This document shows, one piece after another, positions 44,933 to 53,661 of a DNA stretch of 64,000 bases. This stretch comes from Sphingorhabdus sp. Its GTDB lineage: Bacteria; Pseudomonadota; Alphaproteobacteria; Sphingomonadales; Sphingomonadaceae. The notes below the pieces were generated by a model. The model was given only the letters and a program-made list of their open reading frames with translations, ran no database searches and was not told the DNA's origin. The stretch is from assembly GCF_023910635.1 (NCBI RefSeq), contig NZ_JAAVVZ010000009.1, positions 1 through 64,000 on the forward strand. Direction: 5' to 3'. Position numbers and translations under genes: made by a program. Position 1 is the stretch's first letter. Each line of letters opens with the position of its first letter.

Positions 44933-46198
44933 ATGATCGTCGGCGATCTCGCCTATCGCGATTTGGGAGTCGCCATCGCAGCCGGGCTTCTTGTCGGGAT
45001 TGAGCGCGGCTGGCGTCAGCGCGATGTGACGAAGGGTAGCCGGGTCGCAGGCGTGCGTACTTTTGCGCTTCTTGGCGGACTAGGTGGAATGATCGGTCTG
45101 TTGGCGCGACAACATGGCATTTTCATACCAGCGATATTGCTGGGCGGTGCTGTCATCATGCTAATCATGGGTTACGCCCGATCAATGCCCGGCCCGAAAG
45201 ATGTCAGCGTCACCAACGTCGTCGCGGCGCTGTTGACGCTTTGCTTGGGAATACTAGCCACATCGGGGCAGCCTGCTTTGGCTATGGCGGCTGCTGCAGT
45301 CGTCACCATGATCCTCGCTTCGCGAAGCGGCCTGCATGCGTTGATCCAAAAACTGGGCGAAGAAGATGTTATTGCGCTCGCACGCTTTGCGATCATTGCT
45401 GGGGCGATTTGGCCTTTTCTGCCCGATGCGCGTTATGGTCCTCTTGATGCGTGGAACCCGCAGCAGCTCTGGTTGGTGGTCGTATTCGTAACGGGTCTAT
45501 CCTTTGCCAGCTACGTCGCCAGCCGAAATTTCGGCGCAGAGAAGGGTATATTGATCACAGCAGCCATTGGTGGAGCATATTCGTCTACGGCAGTTACCGC
45601 ATTGCTTTCACACCGGTTGCGAAATGATGAAACAGGACATGGCACATTGTCAGCGGGAATTGCGCTGGCGACGTCGATCATGTTCGTTCGGGTGTTGCTG
45701 TTGACTGCGGTCATTGCCGATTTTGCTTTCTTACCTGTCTTGAGATTGGTCGGTTTTGCGGTGTTAGCAGGAGTGATCGCCGGGCTCGTTCTGCTTCGGG
45801 ACCGTTCTCCGGTCGCCTCACAGGAACCCGCGCAACCGAGAAATCCGATAGCGATCATTCCCGCAATCGGATTTTTGGTGCTGGTCGCGATCATGGCAGT
45901 CGCTGCGCGCTGGGCGGAAGCGAGATTTGGCGGTGGCGGAGCTTTGGCACTGATTACGGCTATCGGTGTGTTTGACGTCGATGCTGCGATCATCACGCTC
46001 GGCGGCCTTACCTCTGGGAGCATCGACCGTAACTTAGCCGGGCTGGCGCTCAGTGGTGCCGTTCTCGCCAATATGCTGGTCAAGATCGGAGTCGTCATAC
46101 TTTATGCGGGCTTCAAGCGCGGTCGGAGCGCAATTTTGGCCTTGTCGGCGGGTGCCGTAAGTTTGGCAGGCGCGTGCGTACTCGTCATATTTACGTGA
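44933..46198 (+). CDS. MgtC/SapB N-terminal plus DUF4010 membrane protein
   Basis: A 421-residue inner-membrane protein. The N-terminal MgtC module (about 1-140) opens DLGVAIAAGLLVGIERGWRQRD and has RVAGVRTFALLGGLGGMIGLLA. The C-terminal DUF4010 module (about 170-420) has YVASRNFGAEKGILITAAIGGAYSSTAVT. MgtC proteins act in Mg2+/phosphate and F-ATPase stress, while this large fusion class is uncharacterised. It is 6 bp after the UspA stop, so co-transcribed. Confidence 0.86.
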   Translation: MIVGDLAYRDLGVAIAAGLLVGIERGWRQRDVTKGSRVAGVRTFALLGGLGGMIGLLARQHGIFIPAILLGGAVIMLIMGYARSMPGPKDVSVTNVVAALLTLCLGILATSGQPALAMAAAAVVTMILASRSGLHALIQKLGEEDVIALARFAIIAGAIWPFLPDARYGPLDAWNPQQLWLVVVFVTGLSFASYVASRNFGAEKGILITAAIGGAYSSTAVTALLSHRLRNDETGHGTLSAGIALATSIMFVRVLLLTAVIADFAFLPVLRLVGFAVLAGVIAGLVLLRDRSPVASQEPAQPRNPIAIIPAIGFLVLVAIMAVAARWAEARFGGGGALALITAIGVFDVDAAIITLGGLTSGSIDRNLAGLALSGAVLANMLVKIGVVILYAGFKRGRSAILALSAGAVSLAGACVLVIFT

Positions 46199-46208
46199 AT
46201 AGGAGCTA

Positions 46209-47771
46209 ATGAAAATGGAACCAGTCGAGATCATTTTCCACGGCGCGGCGGGCACAGTGACGGGCTCTTGCTTTGAACTTAGGGGAAATGGCAAATCGAT
46301 CATTGTCGATTGCGGGATGTTTCAGGGTACACGCTCGCTGGAGGCGCTGAATCATGAAAAACTGCCCTTCGATGTAAAAGCCATCGACGCAGTTATCCTT
46401 TCCCACGCACATCTTGATCATAGCGGGCGGCTTCCCCATCTGGTCGCGAGCGGGTGCCGCGCGCCGATCTGGATGACCGCACCAACCGCAGACATTCTCG
46501 AGCCGCTACTGCTTGATTCCGCTAAGCTGCAAACCGCCGACGCGGATCGACGCAACCGCCGGCCAGACCGAATGGCGCTCACACCTTTTGTCCCGCTCTA
46601 CACGGCGGACGATGTCATCTCATGCATCGGGCAGATACACGAAACACAATATTGCACGTGGAATGAACTTGGCGATGGCGACGGCTTCCGGTTTTGGGAT
46701 GCACGTCATATCGTTGGCTCCGCATCCGTCGAGCTTACGCTGGCGGGGCAACGCATTCTTTTCTCGGGCGACATCGGGAGCGGCTCGGCAATCCACTGCA
46801 CCGAGGCCGAACTGGGGGGATATGATCAGATTATTTGCGAGTCGACCTATGGCGGCCGAGCGCGCGAACCGGTGCTGATAACCGAACGCCGTGAACAGCT
46901 TGCTGGGTATGTCGAAGAGACGATGAGCAGGAATGGCAATCTGCTAATTCCGGCATTCGCGGTCGAACGGACACAGGTTGTGCTGGAGGATCTGATCGCC
47001 TTGTTCGAAGGCAAACGGCTTAAACCATATAATGTCTTTGTAGACTCGCCGTTAGCCGAACGTGTCACGCGCGCAACCCAGCGACACCGTCATGGCGGAT
47101 ATGATCTGCTGTCGGTGCCGAACATCCACTTCACGCATAATATTGAGGAATCTAAGCAAATCAACAGCATGACCGGCGTTATCATCGTCGCCGGATCGGG
47201 CATGTGCCAAGGTGGACGGATCCGCCATCATCTGTTGCATAATCTGCCACATAAACGCGCCCGCGTGTTGCTGGTCGGTTATCAGGTGGCAGGCACGCTT
47301 GGTTCAGTGTTGCGCGATGGCGCGCACCATGTGCGGATTTCGGGACATGATGTGCCCGTCAGGGCTGACATAAGGACGCTCGATTCCTATTCGACCCATG
47401 CCGATCGACCCGCGCTACTCGACTGGATTAAGTCTCGCAGTCCGGTTTCCGGGACGGTCTTTCTCGTCCACGGCGAAGAGCAGTCGCTTACGACGCTGGC
47501 AGACGACATTCGCAAAGCCGGATTAACCAAAAAAGTCGTTGTACCGATGCTCGGGGAGACCTGGGCTGTTACCGCCAGGCATGCAGCGACACGCCTCGGG
47601 GCACCGAGGAGCGACTTGCATGCTCGCATCAAACCACGCGACTGGACGGCAAGTCTGGCTGCGCTTGAATCGGGACTTGCCGACCGACTTCGTGCGCTGC
47701 CGTCAGATGCAGCGCGCGAGCGCGCGTTGGCATCACTCGTCCGTACTTTGGAACGTGCCGAAGGTCGCTAG
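46209..47771 (+). CDS. MBL-fold beta-CASP ribonuclease-like hydrolase
   Basis: A 520-residue RNA-processing-type metallo-beta-lactamase. GAAGTVTGSCFEL and the metal motif SHAHLDHSGRLP (about residues 63-74) mark the MBL core, GDIGSG holds the Asp ligand, and the beta-CASP insert spans about 240-390 (IVAGSGMCQGGRIRHHL). The RMMBL tail has SYSTHADRPALLDWI and VHGEEQS. It resembles CPSF/YSH1-like bacterial exonucleases found in stress islands. It is 10 bp after the MgtC gene. Confidence 0.88.
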   Translation: MKMEPVEIIFHGAAGTVTGSCFELRGNGKSIIVDCGMFQGTRSLEALNHEKLPFDVKAIDAVILSHAHLDHSGRLPHLVASGCRAPIWMTAPTADILEPLLLDSAKLQTADADRRNRRPDRMALTPFVPLYTADDVISCIGQIHETQYCTWNELGDGDGFRFWDARHIVGSASVELTLAGQRILFSGDIGSGSAIHCTEAELGGYDQIICESTYGGRAREPVLITERREQLAGYVEETMSRNGNLLIPAFAVERTQVVLEDLIALFEGKRLKPYNVFVDSPLAERVTRATQRHRHGGYDLLSVPNIHFTHNIEESKQINSMTGVIIVAGSGMCQGGRIRHHLLHNLPHKRARVLLVGYQVAGTLGSVLRDGAHHVRISGHDVPVRADIRTLDSYSTHADRPALLDWIKSRSPVSGTVFLVHGEEQSLTTLADDIRKAGLTKKVVVPMLGETWAVTARHAATRLGAPRSDLHARIKPRDWTASLAALESGLADRLRALPSDAARERALASLVRTLERAEGR

Positions 47772-47873
47772 GGAAAATACGTAAGGAGCTTTCCCAATTT
47801 GCCGCGCATCACGGGGTCATCAATATAACGCATATGGGGGATCAATAATTCATCAAGATTGAGGAGAATTCCG

Positions 47874-48524
47874 ATGAAGACCGACAGTCAATTGCAGAAA
47901 GATGTGATGGCCGAGCTGGAATGGGAGCCGCGCGTTGATCACGCGAATATTGGTGTAGCGGCTAAGGACGGGGTCGTTACCCTGTCAGGTTTTGTAAGCA
48001 ACTATGCGGCAAAACTTGCCGCTGAAAAGGCTACGCGCCGCGTGAAGGGTGTGCGGGGTATTGCAGAAGAAATCGAAGTGCGCTTTGCTTCAGATGCCAA
48101 AACAGCAGACCCCGAAATCGCCAAACGGATTGCCGATATGTTCGATTGGAGCGTGACGATCCCCAATGGCAAGATAAGCGTAAAGGTAGAGCATGGCTGG
48201 GTGACGCTAAGCGGCGATGTCGGCTATCACTATCACCGGAAAGCCGCGCGTGATCTGGCTTCGCGGATAACGGGCGTCAAGGGAGTGACCAATCTGATCG
48301 AGGTCAAGACAAACCCATCCCCATATGACATAAAGCAGAGCATCATGGACGCTTTTAAACGTTCGGCCGATCTTGATGCCAGCACCATCAGTGTGGTGGC
48401 TGACGGCGATACCGTCAAACTCTCTGGCAAAGTCCATTCGGGCTATGAACGACGGATTGCAGAGCGCGCGGCATGGGCTGCGCCCGGCGTCAACCGGCTG
48501 GAAGACAACATCATGATCATTTAA
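47874..48524 (+). CDS. Triple BON-domain protein
   Basis: A 216-residue protein built of three BON modules (about 1-70, 75-145 and 147-216), each with the GVVTLSG / GWVTLSGDV / DTVKLSGKV turn and the following (V)xGV segment. Start 47874 has GAGGAG upstream. There is no signal peptide, so it is probably cytosolic, unlike OsmY, which is exported. BON domains bind phospholipid or protein partners. A strong terminator ends the run at 48568-48607. Confidence 0.88.
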   Translation: MKTDSQLQKDVMAELEWEPRVDHANIGVAAKDGVVTLSGFVSNYAAKLAAEKATRRVKGVRGIAEEIEVRFASDAKTADPEIAKRIADMFDWSVTIPNGKISVKVEHGWVTLSGDVGYHYHRKAARDLASRITGVKGVTNLIEVKTNPSPYDIKQSIMDAFKRSADLDASTISVVADGDTVKLSGKVHSGYERRIAERAAWAAPGVNRLEDNIMII

Positions 48525-48567
48525 TTTTTCCATTACCCCCTTTTTGCGACCCGAGGGGGCAAACTGG

Positions 48568-48607
48568 GCGGGCTTTGGTTCATTTAGGACTGAAGCCCGC
48601 TTTTTTT
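48568..48607 (+). terminator. Intrinsic terminator of the UspA-BON run
   Basis: Perfect stem GCGGGCTT (48568-48575) with AAGCCCGC (48593-48600), then seven Ts. A second overlapping stem (CCCGCTT with AAGCGGG to 48616, then TTTT) may act as backup. Confidence 0.9.
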
Positions 48608-48680
48608 ATAAGCGGGTTTTCTAGTCGCTTTTGGAATAGCCTAACCGTTTAAACGTGAAGCTTAGCGAACTATGACCTTT

Positions 48681-48725
48681 GCCATTTTGACGCCGTGGAG
48701 GTCGATTTAAGTGGTCCTGACCCTG
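48681..48725 (-). repeat. TAGGGTCAGG element end, right member of an inverted pair
   Basis: The reverse complement reads AGGGTCAGGACCACTTAAAT and continues to CGTCAAAATGGC, with about 4 mismatches to the end at 41997-42041. The two bracket a 6.7-kb cassette of six genes. The outermost TA is CA here. Confidence 0.8.
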
Positions 48726-48815
48726 GATCATGGAAGTTCGGCGGCAGGCCCGTTTCGGGGAGGTGAGCAGGAACCTGCCGCCTTGGGCATCGACGCTAGT
48801 TGATAGCGCCGAATT

Positions 48816-49307
48816 TCAGCTATTGATCGGAATCTTCCGCGATTGCTCTATTGCTGCTGCGCTTTTAGGTATGTGCACCGAAAGTATACCGTCTCGCATC
48901 TTGGCACTGACCTTCTCATGGTTGATGCCCTGCGGCAGTTCAATTGAGCGCTCGAACCGCCCGTAACGGCGTTCGGAAAAGACGTATCCACTTTCCTTTT
49001 TTTCGTGCTCTTCGCGCTTTTCTCCAGCTATTCGAAGGATGCCGTGAGACAGCTTTATTTCAACGTCCTCGGCCTTCATTCCGGGCATTTCAGCGACCAG
49101 TTCGAATTCGTTTTTCTTGTCTTTCAGTTCCAGCGCTGGACCGGAAAGTTCCTGCATCCGCTGGTTCAAATTGACACCGATCGGGTGGCTCCAAAACTCT
49201 TCCAGCACACGGTCAATCTCGTTGCGCATGCGAGCCAGTGGTTCCCATATATTCTCGGCGCTATGTTTGACCGGAACGCCGGTCGATATTTTTTCAAGTC
49301 GGGTCAT
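48816..49307 (-). CDS. Hsp20/alpha-crystallin small heat shock protein
   Basis: A 163-residue ATP-independent holdase. The alpha-crystallin domain (about 55-150) shows LVAEMPGMKAEDVEIKLSHGILRIAGEKRE and the C-terminal strand MRDGILSVHIPK; the IPI tail motif (KIPINS) for oligomerisation is present. The N-terminus (WEPLARMRNEIDRVLEEFW) is typical of bacterial Hsp20. It is divergent from fixL across a palindrome at 49401. Confidence 0.92.
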   Translation of the reverse strand: MTRLEKISTGVPVKHSAENIWEPLARMRNEIDRVLEEFWSHPIGVNLNQRMQELSGPALELKDKKNEFELVAEMPGMKAEDVEIKLSHGILRIAGEKREEHEKKESGYVFSERRYGRFERSIELPQGINHEKVSAKMRDGILSVHIPKSAAAIEQSRKIPINS

Positions 49308-49400
49308 TACATCATCCTAACAATGCATATTTGGAGTGGATCAATATGAGCAAATTAGACGCCCAGAACCTGCCTCGAAACTCCGAAGAATCCCCTAGGC

Positions 49401-49416
49401 GCAACTACGTAGTTGC
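49401..49416. promoter_or_regulatory. Perfect 16-bp palindrome between hsp20 and fixL
   Basis: GCAACTACGTAGTTGC is fully self-complementary and sits about 90 bp from both divergent starts. Its centre CTACGTAG resembles, from memory, the GTAMGTAG-type FixJ boxes of rhizobial fixK promoters, which fits the linked fixLJ pair. Confidence 0.6.
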
Positions 49417-49502
49417 CCGCATTGCGCTTTCGTCGGCGCCAGCCAACAATAATTGTCAAATAATGTAAATAAGCGTAGCTTGTTCATAAGGGGAGCGAGT
49501 CG

Positions 49503-51038
49503 TTGGATACAAGTTCCGGCACTGTTGAATTTGACCGGATGGGATTCACAGACGCAATTCTGGCGACATTGCAGGAGGCTGTGGCGATCATAAGGCTGGA
49601 TCACCGACTGGCGCATATCAACCCTGCTGGCCTTGAGTTGCTTGGTGTAAACTCGTTCGATGAAGTGCCGCATGACGCGCCGTTGTCGCTGATCGATCCG
49701 GCGCATGCGCAACTATTCAAAACGCGCTATATGAACATTTTAGCGGACAAGCGCAAAAACGGCGATCCCCCTCTATCGCTTGACGTTCACACCATCGACG
49801 GTGAGCGTAGGTCGGTGGAATGCCGGATGGCACCGCTAAAGGAGAAGGATGGTAGCCTTGCTGGGATAGTGGTTACTGCACGGGACGTCAGCGCGCGTGA
49901 AGACAATCTCCGCAGCATTTCAGGCAATGCAGCCTTGCTTTCAGCGGTACTCGCAACGGTGCCTGATCCCATGATCGTTGTAGACGAGCACGGAGCGATC
50001 ACTTCCTTTAGCAGCACAGCACAAACGCTTTTTGGTTATTCCGAAGAAGAAGTGCTGGGTGAAAATGTAAAAATGCTGATGCCAGAACCCCATCGCGGCA
50101 TGCACGACGATTATATGCAGCACTATCTCGAAACAGGCCAAAAGCGGATTATTGGCATTGGCCGCGTTGTAGAGGGACTGAAAAAGGACGGCAGCCAGTT
50201 CCCGATGGATTTATCCGTCGGTGAAGCGCGGACGGGGGATCACAAGGCATTTACGGGTTTTATACGTGACCTGACGGAGAAGTTCGAGGCAGAGGCACGG
50301 ATGCAGGAATTGCAGGCCGAGCTAGTACATACTTCGCGACTAAGCGCGGTCGGCACGCTGGCCTCTGCACTGGCACACGAATTGAACCAACCGCTGACTG
50401 CGATTGCCAACTATATGACTGCGAGCCGTGATCTGGTAAACGACTTCAAACCCACAGCTATCAGTTCACTGCGTGAAGCCCTCGATGAGAGCTCCAAAGA
50501 AGCTATGCGAGCAGGCAAGATAGTGCGGCGGCTACGCGATTTTGTTTCTAAGGGAGAAATTGACAGTCGTATATTGCCGCTGAATAACCTGATCAATGAT
50601 GCGACGACGCTGGGACTGGTGGGCGCACGCGAACAGGGGGTATCTTGGTCAATTGAAGTAGCACCGGATATCGACAATGTGCTTGCTGATCGCGTGCAAA
50701 TTCAGCAGGTCATGGTTAATCTTATGCGCAATGCCATAGAGGCAATGGCAGAATCTCCTACCAAACACTTGGCAATTCGCGCCCGTCCACTGGGCGGTGA
50801 GCAGGTGGAAATATCGGTCTCAGACAGTGGGCACGGTGTTCCGGACGAATTGATAGCCCAATTGTTCCAGCCCTTTATCACGACCAAAGCGCAGGGGATG
50901 GGGATGGGCCTGTCGATTTGTCGCACAATAATCGAGGCGCATGGCGGCCATATATCGGTGGAATCTGAACGCGGCGTGGGGACTATTTTCAGGTTCACTT
51001 TGCCGCGTGTCTTGAAGGAGGGTCAACATGTCAGCTGA
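49503..51038 (+). CDS. fixL: FixL-type heme-PAS oxygen sensor histidine kinase
   Basis: A 511-residue soluble kinase with no TM helices. PAS-A spans about 12-120. PAS-B at about 148-260 matches the FixL heme domain, including [12 protein letters not shown] with the proximal heme His at residue 201, then RIIGIGR. The H-box [11 protein letters not shown] has its phospho-His at 292, followed by a HATPase ([26 protein letters not shown]). The start is TTG behind AGGGGAG; ATG at 49539 is the alternative. It overlaps fixJ by 11 bp. Confidence 0.87.
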   Translation: MDTSSGTVEFDRMGFTDAILATLQEAVAIIRLDHRLAHINPAGLELLGVNSFDEVPHDAPLSLIDPAHAQLFKTRYMNILADKRKNGDPPLSLDVHTIDGERRSVECRMAPLKEKDGSLAGIVVTARDVSAREDNLRSISGNAALLSAVLATVPDPMIVVDEHGAITSFSSTAQTLFGYSEEEVLGENVKMLMPEPHRGMHDDYMQHYLETGQKRIIGIGRVVEGLKKDGSQFPMDLSVGEARTGDHKAFTGFIRDLTEKFEAEARMQELQAELVHTSRLSAVGTLASALAHELNQPLTAIANYMTASRDLVNDFKPTAISSLREALDESSKEAMRAGKIVRRLRDFVSKGEIDSRILPLNNLINDATTLGLVGAREQGVSWSIEVAPDIDNVLADRVQIQQVMVNLMRNAIEAMAESPTKHLAIRARPLGGEQVEISVSDSGHGVPDELIAQLFQPFITTKAQGMGMGLSICRTIIEAHGGHISVESERGVGTIFRFTLPRVLKEGQHVS

Positions 51039-51687
51039 AAAACTCGTTCATGTTGTTGATGACGACGATGGCGTGCGTCGGTCGGTGGCGTTCATGCTGA
51101 AACATGCTGGATACCGAGTTGAAAGCCATATATCGGGTGTCGAATTTCTGAAAACAGTCAAACTGGCGGAGCGCGGCTGCGTGCTGTTAGATGTGTGTAT
51201 GCCCCAAATTGACGGGCTTGAGGTTCAGCAAGAAATGGCCGTACGCGGCATTGATATGCCAGTGGTCATTCTTACCGGGCATGGCGATATTGCCGCAGCG
51301 GTAAAGGCGATGCGCGCGGGCGCCGTCAATTTCCTCGAAAAGCCTTATGAGAAAGAAGATCTGCTTCATGCGATTGAAGAGGCATTGAGCCGCATTGACC
51401 GGTCGGATGATCGCGATATGAAAGCGGGAGAGGCAAAAATCCGGCTGGCAAGCCTTACTGGGCGAGAGCATGATGTCCTGAACGGACTGGTCGCGGGCTA
51501 TCCCAACAAAACGATAGCTTATGATTTGGGTATATCGCCGCGCACAGTTGAAATTTACCGTGCCAATATGATGGAAAAGCTGCGGGTACGCAGCCTATCT
51601 GAGGCGTTACGCATCGCTTTCATTGCTGAGGATAATGGCGAAACAAGCGTGCCCGTTCAAACGGCGCTGCCTCAGCCCGAACAATGA
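51028..51687 (+). CDS. fixJ: FixJ-type response regulator
   Basis: A 219-residue regulator. The receiver has the acidic pair [10 protein letters not shown], phospho-acceptor Asp55 in [11 protein letters not shown], a Thr in ILTGHGD and a Lys in EKPYEKED. The C-terminal LuxR HTH (about 140-205) reads [22 protein letters not shown] and [18 protein letters not shown]. It is translationally coupled to fixL and probably activates island promoters under low oxygen. Confidence 0.9.
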   Translation: MSAEKLVHVVDDDDGVRRSVAFMLKHAGYRVESHISGVEFLKTVKLAERGCVLLDVCMPQIDGLEVQQEMAVRGIDMPVVILTGHGDIAAAVKAMRAGAVNFLEKPYEKEDLLHAIEEALSRIDRSDDRDMKAGEAKIRLASLTGREHDVLNGLVAGYPNKTIAYDLGISPRTVEIYRANMMEKLRVRSLSEALRIAFIAEDNGETSVPVQTALPQPEQ

Positions 51688-51715
51688 TTCTGCTGTCTAT
51701 GCCACCGACAGGATT

Positions 51716-52159
51716 TCATGCTTCATACATGTCCAGCAATTTGGCCACGTCTAACGCGGTGCGACCGGCATAATCCTTGTCTATTTCGGCTATCAGCCGC
51801 GCCTTGATGTCTTTAGGCAAATGTTTCCGCATTAGGCCCAATACATGTGGCGGCGCGATCAGGACTGCCCGCCTGTCATCATCGTGCATGTGGAAGACCA
51901 ACAGTTCGGCCATTTCCAGAGTAAATTCATCTTCAGCCTGTTGATGCAGGTCTGTCATTTCATAGGCGCCGCGCGCGTGGCCGATGCTCTGGAAACTACG
52001 CCCAGGCTGGTCATTGCCAAGCTCAGCTGTCGAAGGCGAATTCTGCACTTCTTCGATGAGCAGTTCCAGTTGTGGCACCCGCACGCTACCCTTGTTCCGG
52101 AACAGCGACATCCGCGCACCGTCTAAGGCCATTATTAGCATATCATGGGCAATCAGCAT
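51716..52159 (-). CDS. Host-attachment-family protein
   Basis: A 147-residue cytosolic protein of the family annotated host attachment protein (PF10116-like, eRF1-domain-3-related). Start 52159 (MLIAHDMLIMALDGARMSLFRNKG) is preferred to a TTG 24 bp upstream. HMHDDDRRAVLIAPPHVLGLMRKHLPKDIKARLIAEIDKDY is the conserved C-terminal half. The biochemical role is unclear in free-living bacteria. It has the shared motif 52217-52236 upstream. Confidence 0.82.
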   Translation of the reverse strand: MLIAHDMLIMALDGARMSLFRNKGSVRVPQLELLIEEVQNSPSTAELGNDQPGRSFQSIGHARGAYEMTDLHQQAEDEFTLEMAELLVFHMHDDDRRAVLIAPPHVLGLMRKHLPKDIKARLIAEIDKDYAGRTALDVAKLLDMYEA

Positions 52160-52216
52160 GCTCCATCCCCTATCCTTGAACAATTACCACGATCATTACC
52201 GATCGTGACCCGCTGC

Positions 52217-52236
52217 GCGATAGGTATTGCTACGGA
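52217..52236 (-). promoter_or_regulatory. Promoter motif shared with 37881-37900
   Basis: GCGATAGGTATTGCTACGGA contains a GTA-TTGC-TAC dyad and lies about 58 bp upstream of the host-attachment gene start. It overlaps the tail of the ATPase pseudogene. Confidence 0.5.
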
Positions 52237-52886
52237 TCGATAGTCTTGCGGGGCGGCTGCCGGAACAAGACCGGTTTCATCGCCTCCAGGAACAGCAGAA
52301 CACCGACGCTCCCCGCAAAAGCCAAGAAAAAATCTGATGCGTTCAAAGAACTGAACTTCAGCAAGGTAGTAGTCATGGGCACAGACAACATGAGGAACGA
52401 CATGACTACGAGGCTCAATAGGACATAGAGCAACGCTTTGTTCTTTCGTCCCAACGCCCAGATAACCGAAGCAGCATAGGACCGGTTCACAAAGATCAGC
52501 GACAGGATGGCGGCGACGAGGGTGAAAAACACCAGTGTCCGGACATGGCTTTCTGCGAAGCCCTGCCACAGTGCAAAAGCGTAAATGCCTGACAATATCG
52601 CAAAGGCGGTAGCGCCCTGAAAAATGCTCCAGGCAATCATGGTCCAGGAAAATAAACGCTCGTCCGGTGCGCGCGGCGGACGGGTCATGATGTTAGGCTC
52701 TTCCTCTTCGGCCTCGAAGACAAAAGCACACACCGGGTCGATCACCATTTCGAGCAATGCGATATGGATCGGCCCAAACAGGATGGGAAGACCGAGGAGT
52801 AACGGCATCAGCGCAAATCCAGCAATTGGAACATGCACGGCAAAGATAAACGCCATCGCCTTGCGGATATTGTCGTAGATACGGCG
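52230..52886 (-). pseudogene. C-terminal fragment of a cation-transporting P-type ATPase
   Basis: The frame opens abruptly at RRIYDNIRKAMAFIFAVHVPIAG, the segment that precedes TM5 in Ca2+/cation P2-type ATPases, and runs to a normal stop. TM5-TM10 are present. The actuator, DKTG phosphorylation and nucleotide domains (about 600 residues) are missing because the DNA switches at 52882-52886 to a truncated tauE-like gene on the other strand. The fragment cannot pump ions. Confidence 0.88.
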
Positions 52887-53470
52887 GCAGCATCCGCTTT
52901 GTGCGCGCTGGCTTGGTGTCCTGGCCGCAAGTTCTCCCGTTGCTGATGGTATCTGCCCCGCTCGCCTTTGCAGGCGGGCTGGTGCCGCTGAAACAGGTCA
53001 TGTTCCTCACGATATTGGGTGGCGCATTGTTGGCGTCGGCCATCGCGCTTTTTCTCCAAGCGGATAAGATGACGCCGCGCGCAGTTCCAAAGCCATTGTT
53101 GTTGGCGCTTTCGGGCGGCGTAGGCTTGCTCGCTGGCCTGTCGGGTATCGGCGGCGGCATATTCATGGCACCAGTCTTACACCTGATCCGGTGGGCAGAG
53201 CCACGCCGCATCGCCGCCTTCGCGTCGCTTTACATATTGATCAACTCGGCGGCGGGCTTGCTTGGTCAAATACTGAAATCAGGGGCGCATTCGCTTGCCG
53301 AGCCTGCGCTGCAATATGGACTGCTACTCGGCGCTGTGTTGGTCGGCGGACAATGCGGCAGCCTGTTCGGCATGCGCTATCTCTCCCCACGCTTATTACG
53401 GGTGCTGACGGCCTCACTGGTCGGCTATGCCGCGCTCCGGCTACTCTGGCAGGCCCATGGGCCAGTTTAG
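52882..53470 (+). pseudogene. 5'-truncated tauE-like permease gene (second copy)
   Basis: From GGSIRFVRAGLVSW to the stop it is almost identical to codons 54-248 of the gene at 28410 (I see only a few changes, e.g. KQVMFL for KQVVFL and QILKSG for QIVKSG). The first ~53 codons and the promoter are absent. A GTG at 52901 could start a shortened frame. The low divergence indicates a recent duplication or ongoing gene conversion. Confidence 0.88.
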
Positions 53471-53617
53471 AGATTGCTGAGCCAGAAAAAATGGCTGCTT
53501 CGGATGGTGGAAAATAGCGGGGTTTGGGTGTTCCAAGGTGGGAATACAACTCGGGGCAATTGCGTCATACTGGCGGATATCTTCATCGACGGATAACTCT
53601 GTGGTCAATGATGCGCA
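52882..53617. repeat. Right direct repeat (truncated tauE-like gene plus 3' flank)
   Basis: Counterpart of 28567-29305. Similarity persists past the stop codon to CTGTGGTCAATGATGC but is clearly weaker there, with small indels. The remaining bases to 53661 show no gene. Confidence 0.82.
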
Positions 53618-53661
53618 GTATAGGCACGGTCAAGGGCCCTCGAAGACTTTGTTGCCCAATT

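Noticed and set aside
47800-47873. Regulatory direct repeats ATCAATA/ATCAAGA before the BON gene.
   Set aside because: Short, AT-rich and without symmetry; not distinguishable from chance.
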